Shown here in pieces: positions 35,496 to 44,205 of a stretch of DNA of 64,000 bases. The stretch is taken from contig CAYLJE010000001.1 in the NCBI GenBank assembly GCA_964383915.1, forward strand, positions 7,393-71,392, in the 5' to 3' direction. Every line of letters begins with the position of its first letter. Within the stretch, counting starts at the first letter, position 1. The DNA is from DRPN01 sp964383915. Its GTDB lineage: Bacteria > Bacteroidota > Bacteroidia > Bacteroidales > VadinHA17. The translations under genes and the position numbers were made by a program. The notes below the pieces were generated by a model. It saw nothing but the letters and a program-made list of their open reading frames with translations. It did not search any database and was not told the origin of the DNA.

Positions 35496-37109
35496 ATGAT
35501 ACAAACGCAGGATCAGGGGAACCGGGCGTATATCATGGGGATCACCCTGGTGGCCACGCTCGGAGGGTTATTATTTGGTTATGATACGGCCGTGATTTCC
35601 GGCGCGGTAAAGTCACTACAGGGATTTTTTATTGATACGTTGTATGCCAATTCACAGGAAGCCTCGCAGGTTGTGTTGGAATACAGGATCAGTGTGGCCG
35701 TTGTGCTGGCCATTATTCTGTGTGCTGTGGGAGCCATACTGGTCAAGCTTTATGGGCGTAGAAAAGGATTGACAATCACAGTTGTGATCGTTCTGTTTTC
35801 AATTGTTGGAATGATTATTTTTTTTAATAATCCATTGACACTTACCAGGAAAACAGCCAACTCATTAAAAGGATTCATTGTATCTTCAGCTTTGATCGGA
35901 TGCGTCATCGGGGGAGGTATGGGAGGTTTTGTCAGCAGGGAATTAGGGCGAAAAAGGGGTCTTATAACCGCGGCCCTGTTGTTTACATTATCAGCCGTAG
36001 GTTCTGCCATTCCTGAGAAGATGAATATTTTCATGGTTCAACCGGTGGTATCCTTTATGATTTACCGGATTATCGGGGGCATCGGTGTCGGACTGGCATC
36101 CATGCTTTCGCCGATGTATATTGCCGAGATAGCCCCGGCCAAAGAGAGAGGACGTCTGGTGTCATGGAACCAGTTTGCTATTATTTTTGGCATGCTGGTG
36201 GTTTATTTTGTAAATTATTTTATTGCCTATAGTCACCATGGGAATGAGGGTTGGCTAATATCTACAGGATGGCGCTGGATGTTTGCTTCAGAGACGATCC
36301 CGGCCATGCTCTTTTTTATTTTGCTGTTTTTTGTCCCCGAATCGCCCCGTTATTTAGTCATGGCCGGGAAGTACCGGAAAGCGCAAACAGTGTTGGAAAA
36401 AGTGTCCGGGAAGTTGCGTGCCGGAACGATTCTGCAGGAGATCAGGGAAACGCTGAAAGAAAAATCCGTTCCCTGGCTTTCTTTTGGGGGAATGGTCATC
36501 TTTATCGGGATCATGCTCTCTGTATTTCAGCAGTTTGTCGGCATTAATGTTGTGCTTTATTATGCGCCGGAGATATTCCGGAATATGGGTTCAGGTACTG
36601 ACACAGCCTTGTTGCAAACAATCATCGTGGGAGTCATTAACCTGACATTTACCATACTGGCCATAATGACAGTGGACCGTTTAGGGCGGAAACCACTGAT
36701 GATTGTCGGCGCACTTGGGATGGCCCTATCTATGTTTTTACTTGGTTTTACTTTTTATTTCCAGCAACCGGGATTGGCATCTCTGATCTTTATGCTTACC
36801 TACACCGCTTCTTTTGCCATGTCCTGGGGACCGGTAACCTGGGTGCTTTTGTCAGAGATATTCCCGAACAGTATCCGTGGAGCCATGTCGATTGCGGTAG
36901 CAGCCCAGTGGGTGGCCAATCTGATCATCTCCTGGTCCTTCCCGGTCATAAATGACAATTCAGCCTTGATAGGGATCTTTCATCATGGTTTCCCTTACTG
37001 GATTTATGGCCTGATGGGACTCCTGGCAGCCTGGTTTGTCTGGAAAATGGTGCCCGAGACCAAAGGAAAAACGCTGGAAGAAATCGAACGGATATGGAAG
37101 AAGAAGTAA
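35496..37109 (+). CDS. xylE: D-xylose:H+ symporter (MFS sugar transporter)
   Basis: 537 residues and 12 transmembrane helices of the major facilitator sugar porter family. Signatures are GGLLFGYDTAVISGA at the first helix, YGRRKG in loop 2-3, PMYIAEIAPAKERGRLVS in the first half, VPESPRYLV after helix 6, QQFVGINVVLYYAPEIF in helix 7, DRLGRKPLMIVG, and PETKGKTLEEIE at the end. Together with xylA and xylB this points to xylose as substrate. The start is the ATG at 35496; the frame extends 15 codons upstream but that would overlap the end of xylA. An inserted segment between helices 2 and 4 makes it slightly longer than the E. coli protein. Confidence 0.92.
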   Translation: MIQTQDQGNRAYIMGITLVATLGGLLFGYDTAVISGAVKSLQGFFIDTLYANSQEASQVVLEYRISVAVVLAIILCAVGAILVKLYGRRKGLTITVVIVLFSIVGMIIFFNNPLTLTRKTANSLKGFIVSSALIGCVIGGGMGGFVSRELGRKRGLITAALLFTLSAVGSAIPEKMNIFMVQPVVSFMIYRIIGGIGVGLASMLSPMYIAEIAPAKERGRLVSWNQFAIIFGMLVVYFVNYFIAYSHHGNEGWLISTGWRWMFASETIPAMLFFILLFFVPESPRYLVMAGKYRKAQTVLEKVSGKLRAGTILQEIRETLKEKSVPWLSFGGMVIFIGIMLSVFQQFVGINVVLYYAPEIFRNMGSGTDTALLQTIIVGVINLTFTILAIMTVDRLGRKPLMIVGALGMALSMFLLGFTFYFQQPGLASLIFMLTYTASFAMSWGPVTWVLLSEIFPNSIRGAMSIAVAAQWVANLIISWSFPVINDNSALIGIFHHGFPYWIYGLMGLLAAWFVWKMVPETKGKTLEEIERIWKKK

Positions 37110-37323
37110 ACGGATGAATTACAATTCCCGGGAGGCTATAGATGTTTCTCCGGATTAGTATTCCAACACCGGTCGTTTTCAAACACTGTGGGTTAAAGCG
37201 TAGGTTATCCTGAAGTAGCTGTCTTTTCTTCTTTATTTTTTTGTTACGAAGAGCAATATTATTATTCATATAGAACGCCTTCGTAAATATATGTTTTAGC
37301 AGACAGAGGTTCTTCTTTTAGAG
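37110..37323. other. Intergenic region between convergent xylE and M13 peptidase genes
   Basis: 214 bp with no gene, no clear hairpin terminator and no repeat that I can see. Confidence 0.4.
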
Positions 37324-39417
37324 TTACCAGATTATTGCCCGTTTTTCAGGGGGCAGGTACATGGGGTCTCCGGGTTTGATATTAAAAGCTTTAAGAAAAG
37401 GCTCCAGATTGCGCACTGGCCCGTTTACTCTGAATTTGCCCAGTGAATGAACATCTTCCTGTGTACGGCGCAGGATCTCTTTTCCTCTGATGTTCTGTGC
37501 CCATACATGAGCGTAGGCCAGATAAAAACGCTGGTCGGGTGTAAATCCATTGATGGGAGCTATCTTTTTCCCTTTGATGGCGGTTTTGAAAGCATCATAA
37601 GAGATATTCAAACCACCCAGATCAGCAAGGTTTTCTCCCAGGGTAAGTTTCCCATTGGCATGTATCGTATCCCTTACTACAAAAGAGTCAAACTGTTTTA
37701 CCAGTACATTGGTTCTTTCCCTGAATTTTTTTGCATCTTCATCAGTCCACCAGTTATTCAGGTTTCCGTCTTTATCATAAAGACGGCCTTTGTCGTCGAA
37801 TCCGTGCGTCATTTCGTGGCCGATAACCACGCCGATAGCTCCATAATTCACAGCGTCATCGGCTTTTGGATAAAAAAAAGGTGGTTGGAGGATACCTGCC
37901 GGAAAACAAATCTCATTGCGTGTGGGACTGTTGTATGCATTCACGGTTTGGGGAGTCATCAGCCACTCGTTCGGATCACGGGGTTTCCCGATCTTACTTT
38001 TCATATAATTAAAATTAAAAGTACTCGCACGCATGACGTTTGATACATATACGCCTTTTTTAATGACCAGTTTAGAGTAATCCCTCCATTGATCCGGATA
38101 TCCGATTTTTAAATTCATGGCAGCCAGTTTCTCAATGGCATTCTTTTTCGTTTGCTCACTCATCCATTCTACCTTTTTAATCCGGTTGGCAAAGGCCTTT
38201 TTAAGATTTCCTACCAGCGTAGTCATTCTATCTTTATCTTTCGGAGGAAAATATTTTTTTACGAACATTTTACCCAGTGCTTCTCCCATGGCATTATTTG
38301 TAGCGTAAATGACCCGTTTCCAGCGGGGTTCCATTTCTTTGGTACCCTGCACAACTTTGCCATAGAAATCGAAATGAGTATTCACAAAATCTTTCCCGAG
38401 GTAAGGTGCCAGACTATTTATCAGATGCCAGGTCAGGTAAGCTTTCCAGGTATCACTGGAGGTAGTGGTAAGCAGTTGGTCAGTCTCTTTGAAAAAACCG
38501 GGTTGGGTAACGTTGATCTCACCCGGAGCAGGAAGATTAATCCCTTTAAAAAACAAAGGCCATTCCATGGCGGGACTGTTTTTTTGTAATTCCGTATAAT
38601 TCATTTTGTGGTAAGTCTTCAAAGGATCCCGTCTTTCCAACCGTGTCATGGAAGCCTGTGCAAGGCCGGTTTCCAGATTCATGATCTTCCGGGCGTTGCC
38701 GGAGGCTGTTTTATTGTTATCTCCCATCAGGACAAACATCTTTGCGATATATGACAGGTATGCCTGTCTCATTTCTTTTGATCTGGCGTCTTTATTTATG
38801 TAATAATCCCGATCTGTCATTCCCAGACCTCCTTGTCCAAGATGGGCTATGACTATTTTGCTGTTTTTGGGGTCCAGGTTCCCGTAAAAATTGAACAGGA
38901 CATGGATCCCGGATGCCTGTAAACGGGCAATCTCTTTTATGACATCTTGTGGACCTGAGATATGATTGATATTATTTATTTCCTCCTGCAGTGGCTTTAA
39001 TCCTGTTTCCTCAATAGTAGCAGTGTCCATTCCTGAATCATAAAAATCATTGATTTTTCGTGAAACAGATCCTTTTTCCTGTGAGTGTGATGATATATCC
39101 AGAATCAAATCCTGTAGCCGTTTATTATTTTCTTCCTGTAACTCGTCAAAAGTGCCATATCTGCTTTTGTCAGAAGGAAGCGGATGATATTTCATCCATC
39201 CCCCGTTTGCATATTGGTAGAAATTTATGGTGGGACTTACGGTGGTATCCAGATTTTCAAGGTTCAGTGCCATATCTTTTGATGTTTTATGTTCCTGCTG
39301 GCAGGAAAAGAAAAAAAATGCAGGTAAAAGAATCCAAATAAATAATAATTTATGAAAATGAAACAGAGAGCGGATAACCTTGTCCGCTCTCTTGTGATAT
39401 AAAAACAATAGTTCCAT
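37324..39417 (-). CDS. pepO: M13 family zinc metallopeptidase, lipoprotein
   Basis: Neprilysin-type endopeptidase of about 697 residues that cleaves peptides of limited size on the periplasmic or outer face. Zinc ligands are in VVIGHEMTHGFDDKG (HExxH) and ENLADLGG (ENxxD), the substrate-binding motif is NAYNSPTRNEICFPAGILQ, and the chain ends in a conserved Trp (RAIIW). A lipobox FFFFSC ends the signal. The start is uncertain: ATG at 39415-39417 gives a long n-region, and a hairpin (39365-39392) that looks like the rocD terminator lies within the first codons. ATGs further upstream overlap rocD. Confidence 0.9.
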   Translation of the reverse strand: MELLFLYHKRADKVIRSLFHFHKLLFIWILLPAFFFFSCQQEHKTSKDMALNLENLDTTVSPTINFYQYANGGWMKYHPLPSDKSRYGTFDELQEENNKRLQDLILDISSHSQEKGSVSRKINDFYDSGMDTATIEETGLKPLQEEINNINHISGPQDVIKEIARLQASGIHVLFNFYGNLDPKNSKIVIAHLGQGGLGMTDRDYYINKDARSKEMRQAYLSYIAKMFVLMGDNNKTASGNARKIMNLETGLAQASMTRLERRDPLKTYHKMNYTELQKNSPAMEWPLFFKGINLPAPGEINVTQPGFFKETDQLLTTTSSDTWKAYLTWHLINSLAPYLGKDFVNTHFDFYGKVVQGTKEMEPRWKRVIYATNNAMGEALGKMFVKKYFPPKDKDRMTTLVGNLKKAFANRIKKVEWMSEQTKKNAIEKLAAMNLKIGYPDQWRDYSKLVIKKGVYVSNVMRASTFNFNYMKSKIGKPRDPNEWLMTPQTVNAYNSPTRNEICFPAGILQPPFFYPKADDAVNYGAIGVVIGHEMTHGFDDKGRLYDKDGNLNNWWTDEDAKKFRERTNVLVKQFDSFVVRDTIHANGKLTLGENLADLGGLNISYDAFKTAIKGKKIAPINGFTPDQRFYLAYAHVWAQNIRGKEILRRTQEDVHSLGKFRVNGPVRNLEPFLKAFNIKPGDPMYLPPEKRAIIW
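39365..39392 (-). terminator. Strong hairpin after rocD, inside the M13 gene 5' end
   Basis: Perfect 10-bp inverted repeat AGAGAGCGGA / TCCGCTCTCT with an 8-nt loop. It is about 40 bp after the rocD stop, and T-rich on the minus strand beyond the stem (GTTTCATTTTC). It could be a terminator or attenuator, or control translation of the M13 gene. It lies within codons of the annotated signal peptide. Confidence 0.6.
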
Positions 39418-39433
39418 GATAAGCTTATTTAAA

Positions 39434-40648
39434 TTATTCATATGCCTGAAATGATTTTTTAATGATATCGATGGCTTCATATAATTGTTCTTCATTGATG
39501 ACCAGCGGAGGAGCAAAACGAATGATATGGTCATGTGTTGGTTTGGCAATCAAGCCGTTATCTTTCATTGTCAAACAAATATCCCAGGCTGTTTTTCCGT
39601 TTTTCGGATGGACAACCACGGCATTTAATAATCCTTTTCCCCGTACCAGTTCAATCATATCCGATTGGATACCGGACATTTCTTTTCGGAATATTTCTCC
39701 GAGACGGTATGCATTTTCAGCAAGTTTTTCTTCTTTTATTACTTCCAGGGCAGCCACAGCCACACGGGCAGCCAGCGGATTCCCTCCAAAAGTAGAACCA
39801 TGTTCACCGGGAAGAATCGTTAGCATAATTTCATCGTCAGCCAGTACGGCAGAAATAGGATAAACACCTCCTGACAGTGCTTTCCCGAGTATCAGCATGT
39901 CCGGTCGTACTCCTTCGTAGTCCGAGGCAAGTAATTTCCCTGTGCGGGCAAGGCCTGTCTGGACCTCATCAGCAATAAACAATACATGGTATTTTTTACA
40001 CAGGTCATAAGCTTTTTTAAGGTACCCTTCATCCGGCACATACACCCCTGCTTCTCCCTGTATCGGTTCGACAAGGAATCCGGCAATGTTGGGATCCGAT
40101 GCCAGTGTTTTTTCCAGTGCATCCAGATCGTTATAAGGGATGATCGTGAAACCGGGGGTGTACGGACCAAAATCATCCCGGGCTGTCGGATCGGTGGACA
40201 TGGAAATGATGGTGATTGTACGGCCATGGAAATTTCCTTCACAGGCAATGATTTTTGCCTCGTTCTCCGGAATTCCTTTTACTTTATAAGCCCATTTGCG
40301 ACAGAGTTTCAGTGCTGTCTCATCTCCCTCTGCACCGGTGTTCATCGGGAGAATTTTGTCATATCCAAAATATTCCGTGATGTATTTTTCATATTCCCCC
40401 AGGGCACTATTGTAAAAAGCGCGGGAGGTAAGCGTCAGCTTATGTGCCTGTTCTGTTAAAGCTCCTACAATCTTTGGATGACAGTGACCCTGGTTTACTG
40501 CTGAATAAGCCGACAGGAAATCAAAATATCGTTTTCCTTCCACATCCCAGACATAAACACCTTCCCCCCGGTCTAAAACAACCGGCAGAGGATGATAGTT
40601 ATGTGCCCCATACTTATCTTCCTGGTTGATGTAATCCTGTGTTGTCAT
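39434..40648 (-). CDS. rocD: Ornithine--oxo-acid aminotransferase
   Basis: PLP-dependent class III aminotransferase of 404 residues that converts ornithine and 2-oxoglutarate to glutamate-5-semialdehyde and glutamate, linking arginine and proline metabolism. FDFLSAYSAVNQGHCHPKI near residue 45, NTGAEGDETALKL for PLP phosphate binding, FIADEVQTGLARTGK with the PLP-binding Asp, and the Schiff-base Lys in LGKALSGGVYP near residue 255 are all present. The GDE in the NTGAEGDE motif is unusual compared with GVE/AVE in many relatives but fits ornithine aminotransferases of this phylum only loosely, so specificity is by overall similarity. It stands alone on the minus strand before the M13 gene. Confidence 0.92.
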   Translation of the reverse strand: MTTQDYINQEDKYGAHNYHPLPVVLDRGEGVYVWDVEGKRYFDFLSAYSAVNQGHCHPKIVGALTEQAHKLTLTSRAFYNSALGEYEKYITEYFGYDKILPMNTGAEGDETALKLCRKWAYKVKGIPENEAKIIACEGNFHGRTITIISMSTDPTARDDFGPYTPGFTIIPYNDLDALEKTLASDPNIAGFLVEPIQGEAGVYVPDEGYLKKAYDLCKKYHVLFIADEVQTGLARTGKLLASDYEGVRPDMLILGKALSGGVYPISAVLADDEIMLTILPGEHGSTFGGNPLAARVAVAALEVIKEEKLAENAYRLGEIFRKEMSGIQSDMIELVRGKGLLNAVVVHPKNGKTAWDICLTMKDNGLIAKPTHDHIIRFAPPLVINEEQLYEAIDIIKKSFQAYE

Positions 40649-40840
40649 ATCTTTTTCTTTTTTCAGTTAATAAATAATTTTTAATTATGATAAATATTCA
40701 TATTCTTTGTAAACAGAGTGTAAAAGTAACATAAAAAAAATTTTCCGAGGAAACAAAACGGTTAAAAATATTTATTTTAAGAATAAGATCATTTAATCTT
40801 GCTATATTCCGGGTACCCATTTAAATTATATTATTTAATC

Positions 40841-41106
40841 ATGAAACCAGATCATAAAATTATTGACGTTTTAGCTGACCGGTGGAGTCCGGTAGCTTTT
40901 TCAGACCGTGTGCCGGAAGGGGAAATTCTTCAATAGCTTTTTGAAGCAGTCCGTTGGGCCCCCTCTGCCTTTAATGAACAGCCCTGGCGTTTTATATATG
41001 CTTGTCGCGGAGATCAGGCTTATGAAGCATTCCTCGAATGCCTCGTTCCCGGAAACAGGGAATGGGCACATTTTGCTCCTGTACTGATGATCGTTTTTGT
41101 ATTTTG
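40841..41106 (+). pseudogene. Truncated nitroreductase-family pseudogene
   Basis: Reading from ATG at 40841, the frame gives KIIDVLADRWSPVAFSDR, then an in-frame TAG at 40934-40936 (codon 32), then LFEAVRWAPSAFNEQPWRF, IYACRGD and WAHFAPVLMIVFV. These are the N-terminal FMN-binding signatures of the nitroreductase fold (AxRWAPSxxNxQPWRF). The sequence stops matching near 41100, where the 3' end of the convergent TonB-dependent receptor gene begins, so the C-terminal half (about 100 codons) is lost. It is too broken to appear as a long ORF. Both a nonsense mutation and a 3' truncation are visible. Confidence 0.85.
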
Positions 41107-43563
41107 TCAGAACCCTACAGAAAATTTAAGATTGATTCTTCTGGATGTGAGGTAATTGGGGACGGCATAGTAGCCGGTCTCATGGGAGAGGTTATTGACT
41201 GTATTTACCCATAGATAAGAAATCGTATTATTGTTCCCGAAAAGATTGAAGATATCCAGCCCCAGCCGCATGGAACGGACGTGTTTGCTTAGATTTTTGT
41301 TTTCACCTGTTTTGGTTTTTACAAAATCTTTGGAAAACCCGATGTCCACCCTTTTGTAAGAAGGCATCCTGAAAAACAAGTCATAGCGGTCGGTATTGGG
41401 AGGCCGGACGGGCATGCCTGTTGTATAGAACATGGTCAGGTGCATACGGAAAGAGGGATTATTGGGGAAATAATCTTGAAAGGAAAGTCCGAAGTTGATC
41501 AACTGGTCTGTCGGCCTGGGGTAACATCCCGGATAAATGACCTGGTCGTTTTTATCTGTATAAGAGTCATTAGCAACATCTTCGCAGGTATGCATCAGGG
41601 ACAGACTGGCCCAGGAATCAACGCCTTTCACAAACTCTCCGTTGATTTTCATATCCAGGCCGTAAGCTCTCCCGTGTGCTTCATTCTCTCCCGTATAATC
41701 CAGTCTTACATTTTCCAGAAAGTAGGGAATCAGATTTTTCATACCTTTGAAATAGGCTTCTGCACTCCATAGAAAAGGCCGGTTCCACGCCATAAAATGA
41801 TAATCACTCCCTGCTACCAGATGCCATGATTGTTGTGCTTTAATATCCGGATTAATACTTCCGTTTAGTCGTCTTGCTTCTTTATATAGGGGTGGTTGAT
41901 CATAGAAACCGCCGGCCAGATGATAGGACCAGGGAGAGAAGGGACTTCTTCTGAAAGTGAAGATAATACGCGGGCTTAAAAGTATTTGCCGGTTAAATCC
42001 CCAGTAATGAATACGTATGCCTGCCTGTATTCTGAAGACGGCACTGTCCAGTCGCCAGGTACGCTGGTCTTCTGCAAAACCTGTAAGGCGGAGGGAGGTT
42101 ATCCTGTTAACAGCGACGGTGGTCTTGAAAAGACGGACCGTATTTCCGTCGTAGGGGAGAGAGTAACCGGCTGAATCCCGCAATGTCCATTCCCGGACAT
42201 GATCTCCGAAATGTTCGTATCTGACAGTGGTTCCCCATTGCAGTAAATGTTTCCTTACACGATAAAATCCCAGGTATCTTGCCGAATAGATTCTGCCATC
42301 CAGTTTATTACGGGCATGTTGAAGAAAGCTCCCGATGCCAATATTCATGATGCTGTCTCCGAATGTTTCAGAACCCAGTCTTTTATCCAGTGCATTAAGA
42401 GAATAATAGCCGTGAATGTCATAATTTTCTTGTTCCAGCGTTTGAAATGCCGAAAGGATACATTTCATTCTCACATCGGAAGACGGGTGATAATTGAGGG
42501 TAAGAGCGCCCAGGTAAGTGTCGAAGGCATCTTTTTCCTGTCCCTCATAATAAACGAACAAAGCCACGGCATTCTGTACGGTTCCAAAAGATGTTCGCCG
42601 GTTGGCCGGAACAAAACGATATTTGTTCAGGGAAATGTTTCCCAATGCTTCCAGGGATACCTTCCTGCTTACAGTATAGGTGAGCAACGTCTGAAAATCT
42701 CCGAAAAGCGGTTTATATTCTCCTTTGGTGTCCAGTGAATTTAGCAGGTAGCTGTTGGTTTTTAAACGACTGCCTATAAGATAAGTTCCTTTGCTGTTGT
42801 GGGTTCTGCCCTCCAGGTGAGCAGTAGCTCCAAGCAGGCTTACAGAAACCGATCCTTTAAAAAACTCCGGGGTTTTATAGGTGATATCCAGTACGGAAGA
42901 CATCCGATCTCCGTAACGTGCAGGGAAGCCACCGGCAGAAAATTTTACCCTTTTCACCAGATCCGGATTGATGATACTCAGACCTTCCTGTTTGCCCGAC
43001 CGGATAAGAAAAGGACGGTATATCTCAATATCATTGATATAGACCAGGTTCTCATCAAAGTTTCCTCCTCTGACCGAATATTGTGAACTTAGTTCATTTC
43101 GTGAGCTTACGCCAGGGAGTGTTTTTACCAGTGTCTCCAGGTTACCGGTGGGGGAAGGCAGGCTATTAAGGTCTTTGATGTCCACCTGCCGCATGGTCCC
43201 TTCTTCAGGGTGTGTGACCTGGATATCTACCTCCCTGATTGCATTTACAGAAGGGTATAACACAACTGTGAGTTGTACCTGCTGATTTTTTCCGATAAAA
43301 ATTTTCTTACTGACCGGCTTAAACCCGACAGATGAGAATACCACATAAACCGAGTCCCCCGGAGGAACAGACAGGAAAAATGAACCCTGGTTGTCTGTGA
43401 TGGTCCCTTCCCTGGCATCCTTAAGATGAACGTGTACGCTGGATAAAGGTATTTTGTCGGGATCTATGACCTTCCCGCCAACGCCCGTGTTTTTCTGAGC
43501 ATACCCTGAGACAGCGCATAGAAAAAACACAATGGCAAATAAAAATGAGAGTGGGTTATGCAT
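41107..43563 (-). CDS. TonB-dependent receptor with carboxypeptidase-like N-terminal domain
   Basis: 818-residue outer-membrane transporter. Signal peptide 1-22. A CarboxypepD-reg-like beta-sandwich covers 27-105 (GGKVIDPDKIPLSSVHVHL). The plug domain (about 125-235) carries SLPSPTGNLETLVKTLPGV and QYSVRGGNFDENLVYINDIE. The C-terminal barrel ends in Phe (INLKFSVGF), the BAM insertion signal. No SusD partner is adjacent, so it is not a classical starch-type PUL pair; the substrate is unknown. The stop codon abuts the nitroreductase relic on the opposite strand. Confidence 0.9.
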   Translation of the reverse strand: MHNPLSFLFAIVFFLCAVSGYAQKNTGVGGKVIDPDKIPLSSVHVHLKDAREGTITDNQGSFFLSVPPGDSVYVVFSSVGFKPVSKKIFIGKNQQVQLTVVLYPSVNAIREVDIQVTHPEEGTMRQVDIKDLNSLPSPTGNLETLVKTLPGVSSRNELSSQYSVRGGNFDENLVYINDIEIYRPFLIRSGKQEGLSIINPDLVKRVKFSAGGFPARYGDRMSSVLDITYKTPEFFKGSVSVSLLGATAHLEGRTHNSKGTYLIGSRLKTNSYLLNSLDTKGEYKPLFGDFQTLLTYTVSRKVSLEALGNISLNKYRFVPANRRTSFGTVQNAVALFVYYEGQEKDAFDTYLGALTLNYHPSSDVRMKCILSAFQTLEQENYDIHGYYSLNALDKRLGSETFGDSIMNIGIGSFLQHARNKLDGRIYSARYLGFYRVRKHLLQWGTTVRYEHFGDHVREWTLRDSAGYSLPYDGNTVRLFKTTVAVNRITSLRLTGFAEDQRTWRLDSAVFRIQAGIRIHYWGFNRQILLSPRIIFTFRRSPFSPWSYHLAGGFYDQPPLYKEARRLNGSINPDIKAQQSWHLVAGSDYHFMAWNRPFLWSAEAYFKGMKNLIPYFLENVRLDYTGENEAHGRAYGLDMKINGEFVKGVDSWASLSLMHTCEDVANDSYTDKNDQVIYPGCYPRPTDQLINFGLSFQDYFPNNPSFRMHLTMFYTTGMPVRPPNTDRYDLFFRMPSYKRVDIGFSKDFVKTKTGENKNLSKHVRSMRLGLDIFNLFGNNNTISYLWVNTVNNLSHETGYYAVPNYLTSRRINLKFSVGF

Positions 43564-43696
43564 AAAAAATTGCTTATTCAGGTTATCAAAATAAACTGTT
43601 TTTTTCTGTTTTCATTGTTAAATCACGGGTAATTTTAACAGGATGACTGTTAATTATCCAAAAATAGGTATTTTTATACTGAAAAATCAAAAGATC

Positions 43697-44110
43697 ATGA
43701 TTCATCAGATACAATTCACGTTGCCCCCGTTTCCCAAAGGATATCATCTGGTTACTTCACTAATCATGGGAAAGGTAGGGACATTGCCGGCTGCAGGGGT
43801 GATGCATGTTTTTATTCAACATACTTCTGCCGGACTTACCCTGAATGAAAATGCAGATCCTTCGGTGCGGGGAGATTTTGAGACATTTATGAATGATCTG
43901 GTACCGGAAGATTACCCTCACTATGTCCATACTTATGAAGGACGTGATGATATGCCTGCCCACCTTAAGTCGTCACTCATCGGTTCTTCTGTATCCATTC
44001 CCATTACCAATCACAGGATGAATCTGGGTACCTGGCAGGGTATTTATCTATGTGAATTCAGACGTCATGGGGGGAACCGGCGTATTGTGGTAACGATAAT
44101 AGGGGAGTAA
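43697..44110 (+). CDS. yjbQ: YjbQ family protein
   Basis: 137-residue protein of the YjbQ/UPF0047 family. HVFIQHTSAGLTLNENADP and the metal-site His residues in LIGSSVSIPITNHRMNLGTW, with GIYLCEFRRHGG RR-type ending (FRRHGGNRRI), are the family hallmarks. Members have weak thiamine-phosphate synthase activity; the physiological role is not settled. The start is set at the ATG at 43697, because that gives the standard length; the frame opens 18 codons earlier. It is convergent with the buk gene. Confidence 0.92.
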   Translation: MIHQIQFTLPPFPKGYHLVTSLIMGKVGTLPAAGVMHVFIQHTSAGLTLNENADPSVRGDFETFMNDLVPEDYPHYVHTYEGRDDMPAHLKSSLIGSSVSIPITNHRMNLGTWQGIYLCEFRRHGGNRRIVVTIIGE

Positions 44111-44182
44111 GGTTTGGCTGTATTACCCACTTATTTTGCTGTTTTGCACCGAACGTCAGAGCCTAAAATATAGACTCTTTTA

Positions 44183-44198
44183 CCTGCCGTCAGGCAGG
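44183..44198. repeat. Palindrome between convergent yjbQ and buk genes
   Basis: CCTGCC-GTCA-GGCAGG, a perfect 6-bp stem with 4-nt loop, 7 bp from the buk stop. The T-run is weak on either strand, so it may be a poor terminator or a dispersed intergenic palindrome. Confidence 0.5.
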
Positions 44199-44205
44199 CC
44201 ACCCT

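Noticed and set aside
37324..39549. Longer M13 peptidase frame starting at 39549
   Set aside because: It would overlap the end of rocD by 116 bp; the later ATG at 39417, or a non-ATG start, is more plausible.
44183..44198. Palindrome as an intrinsic terminator
   Set aside because: The stem is good but both T-runs are weak; listed as a repeat instead.
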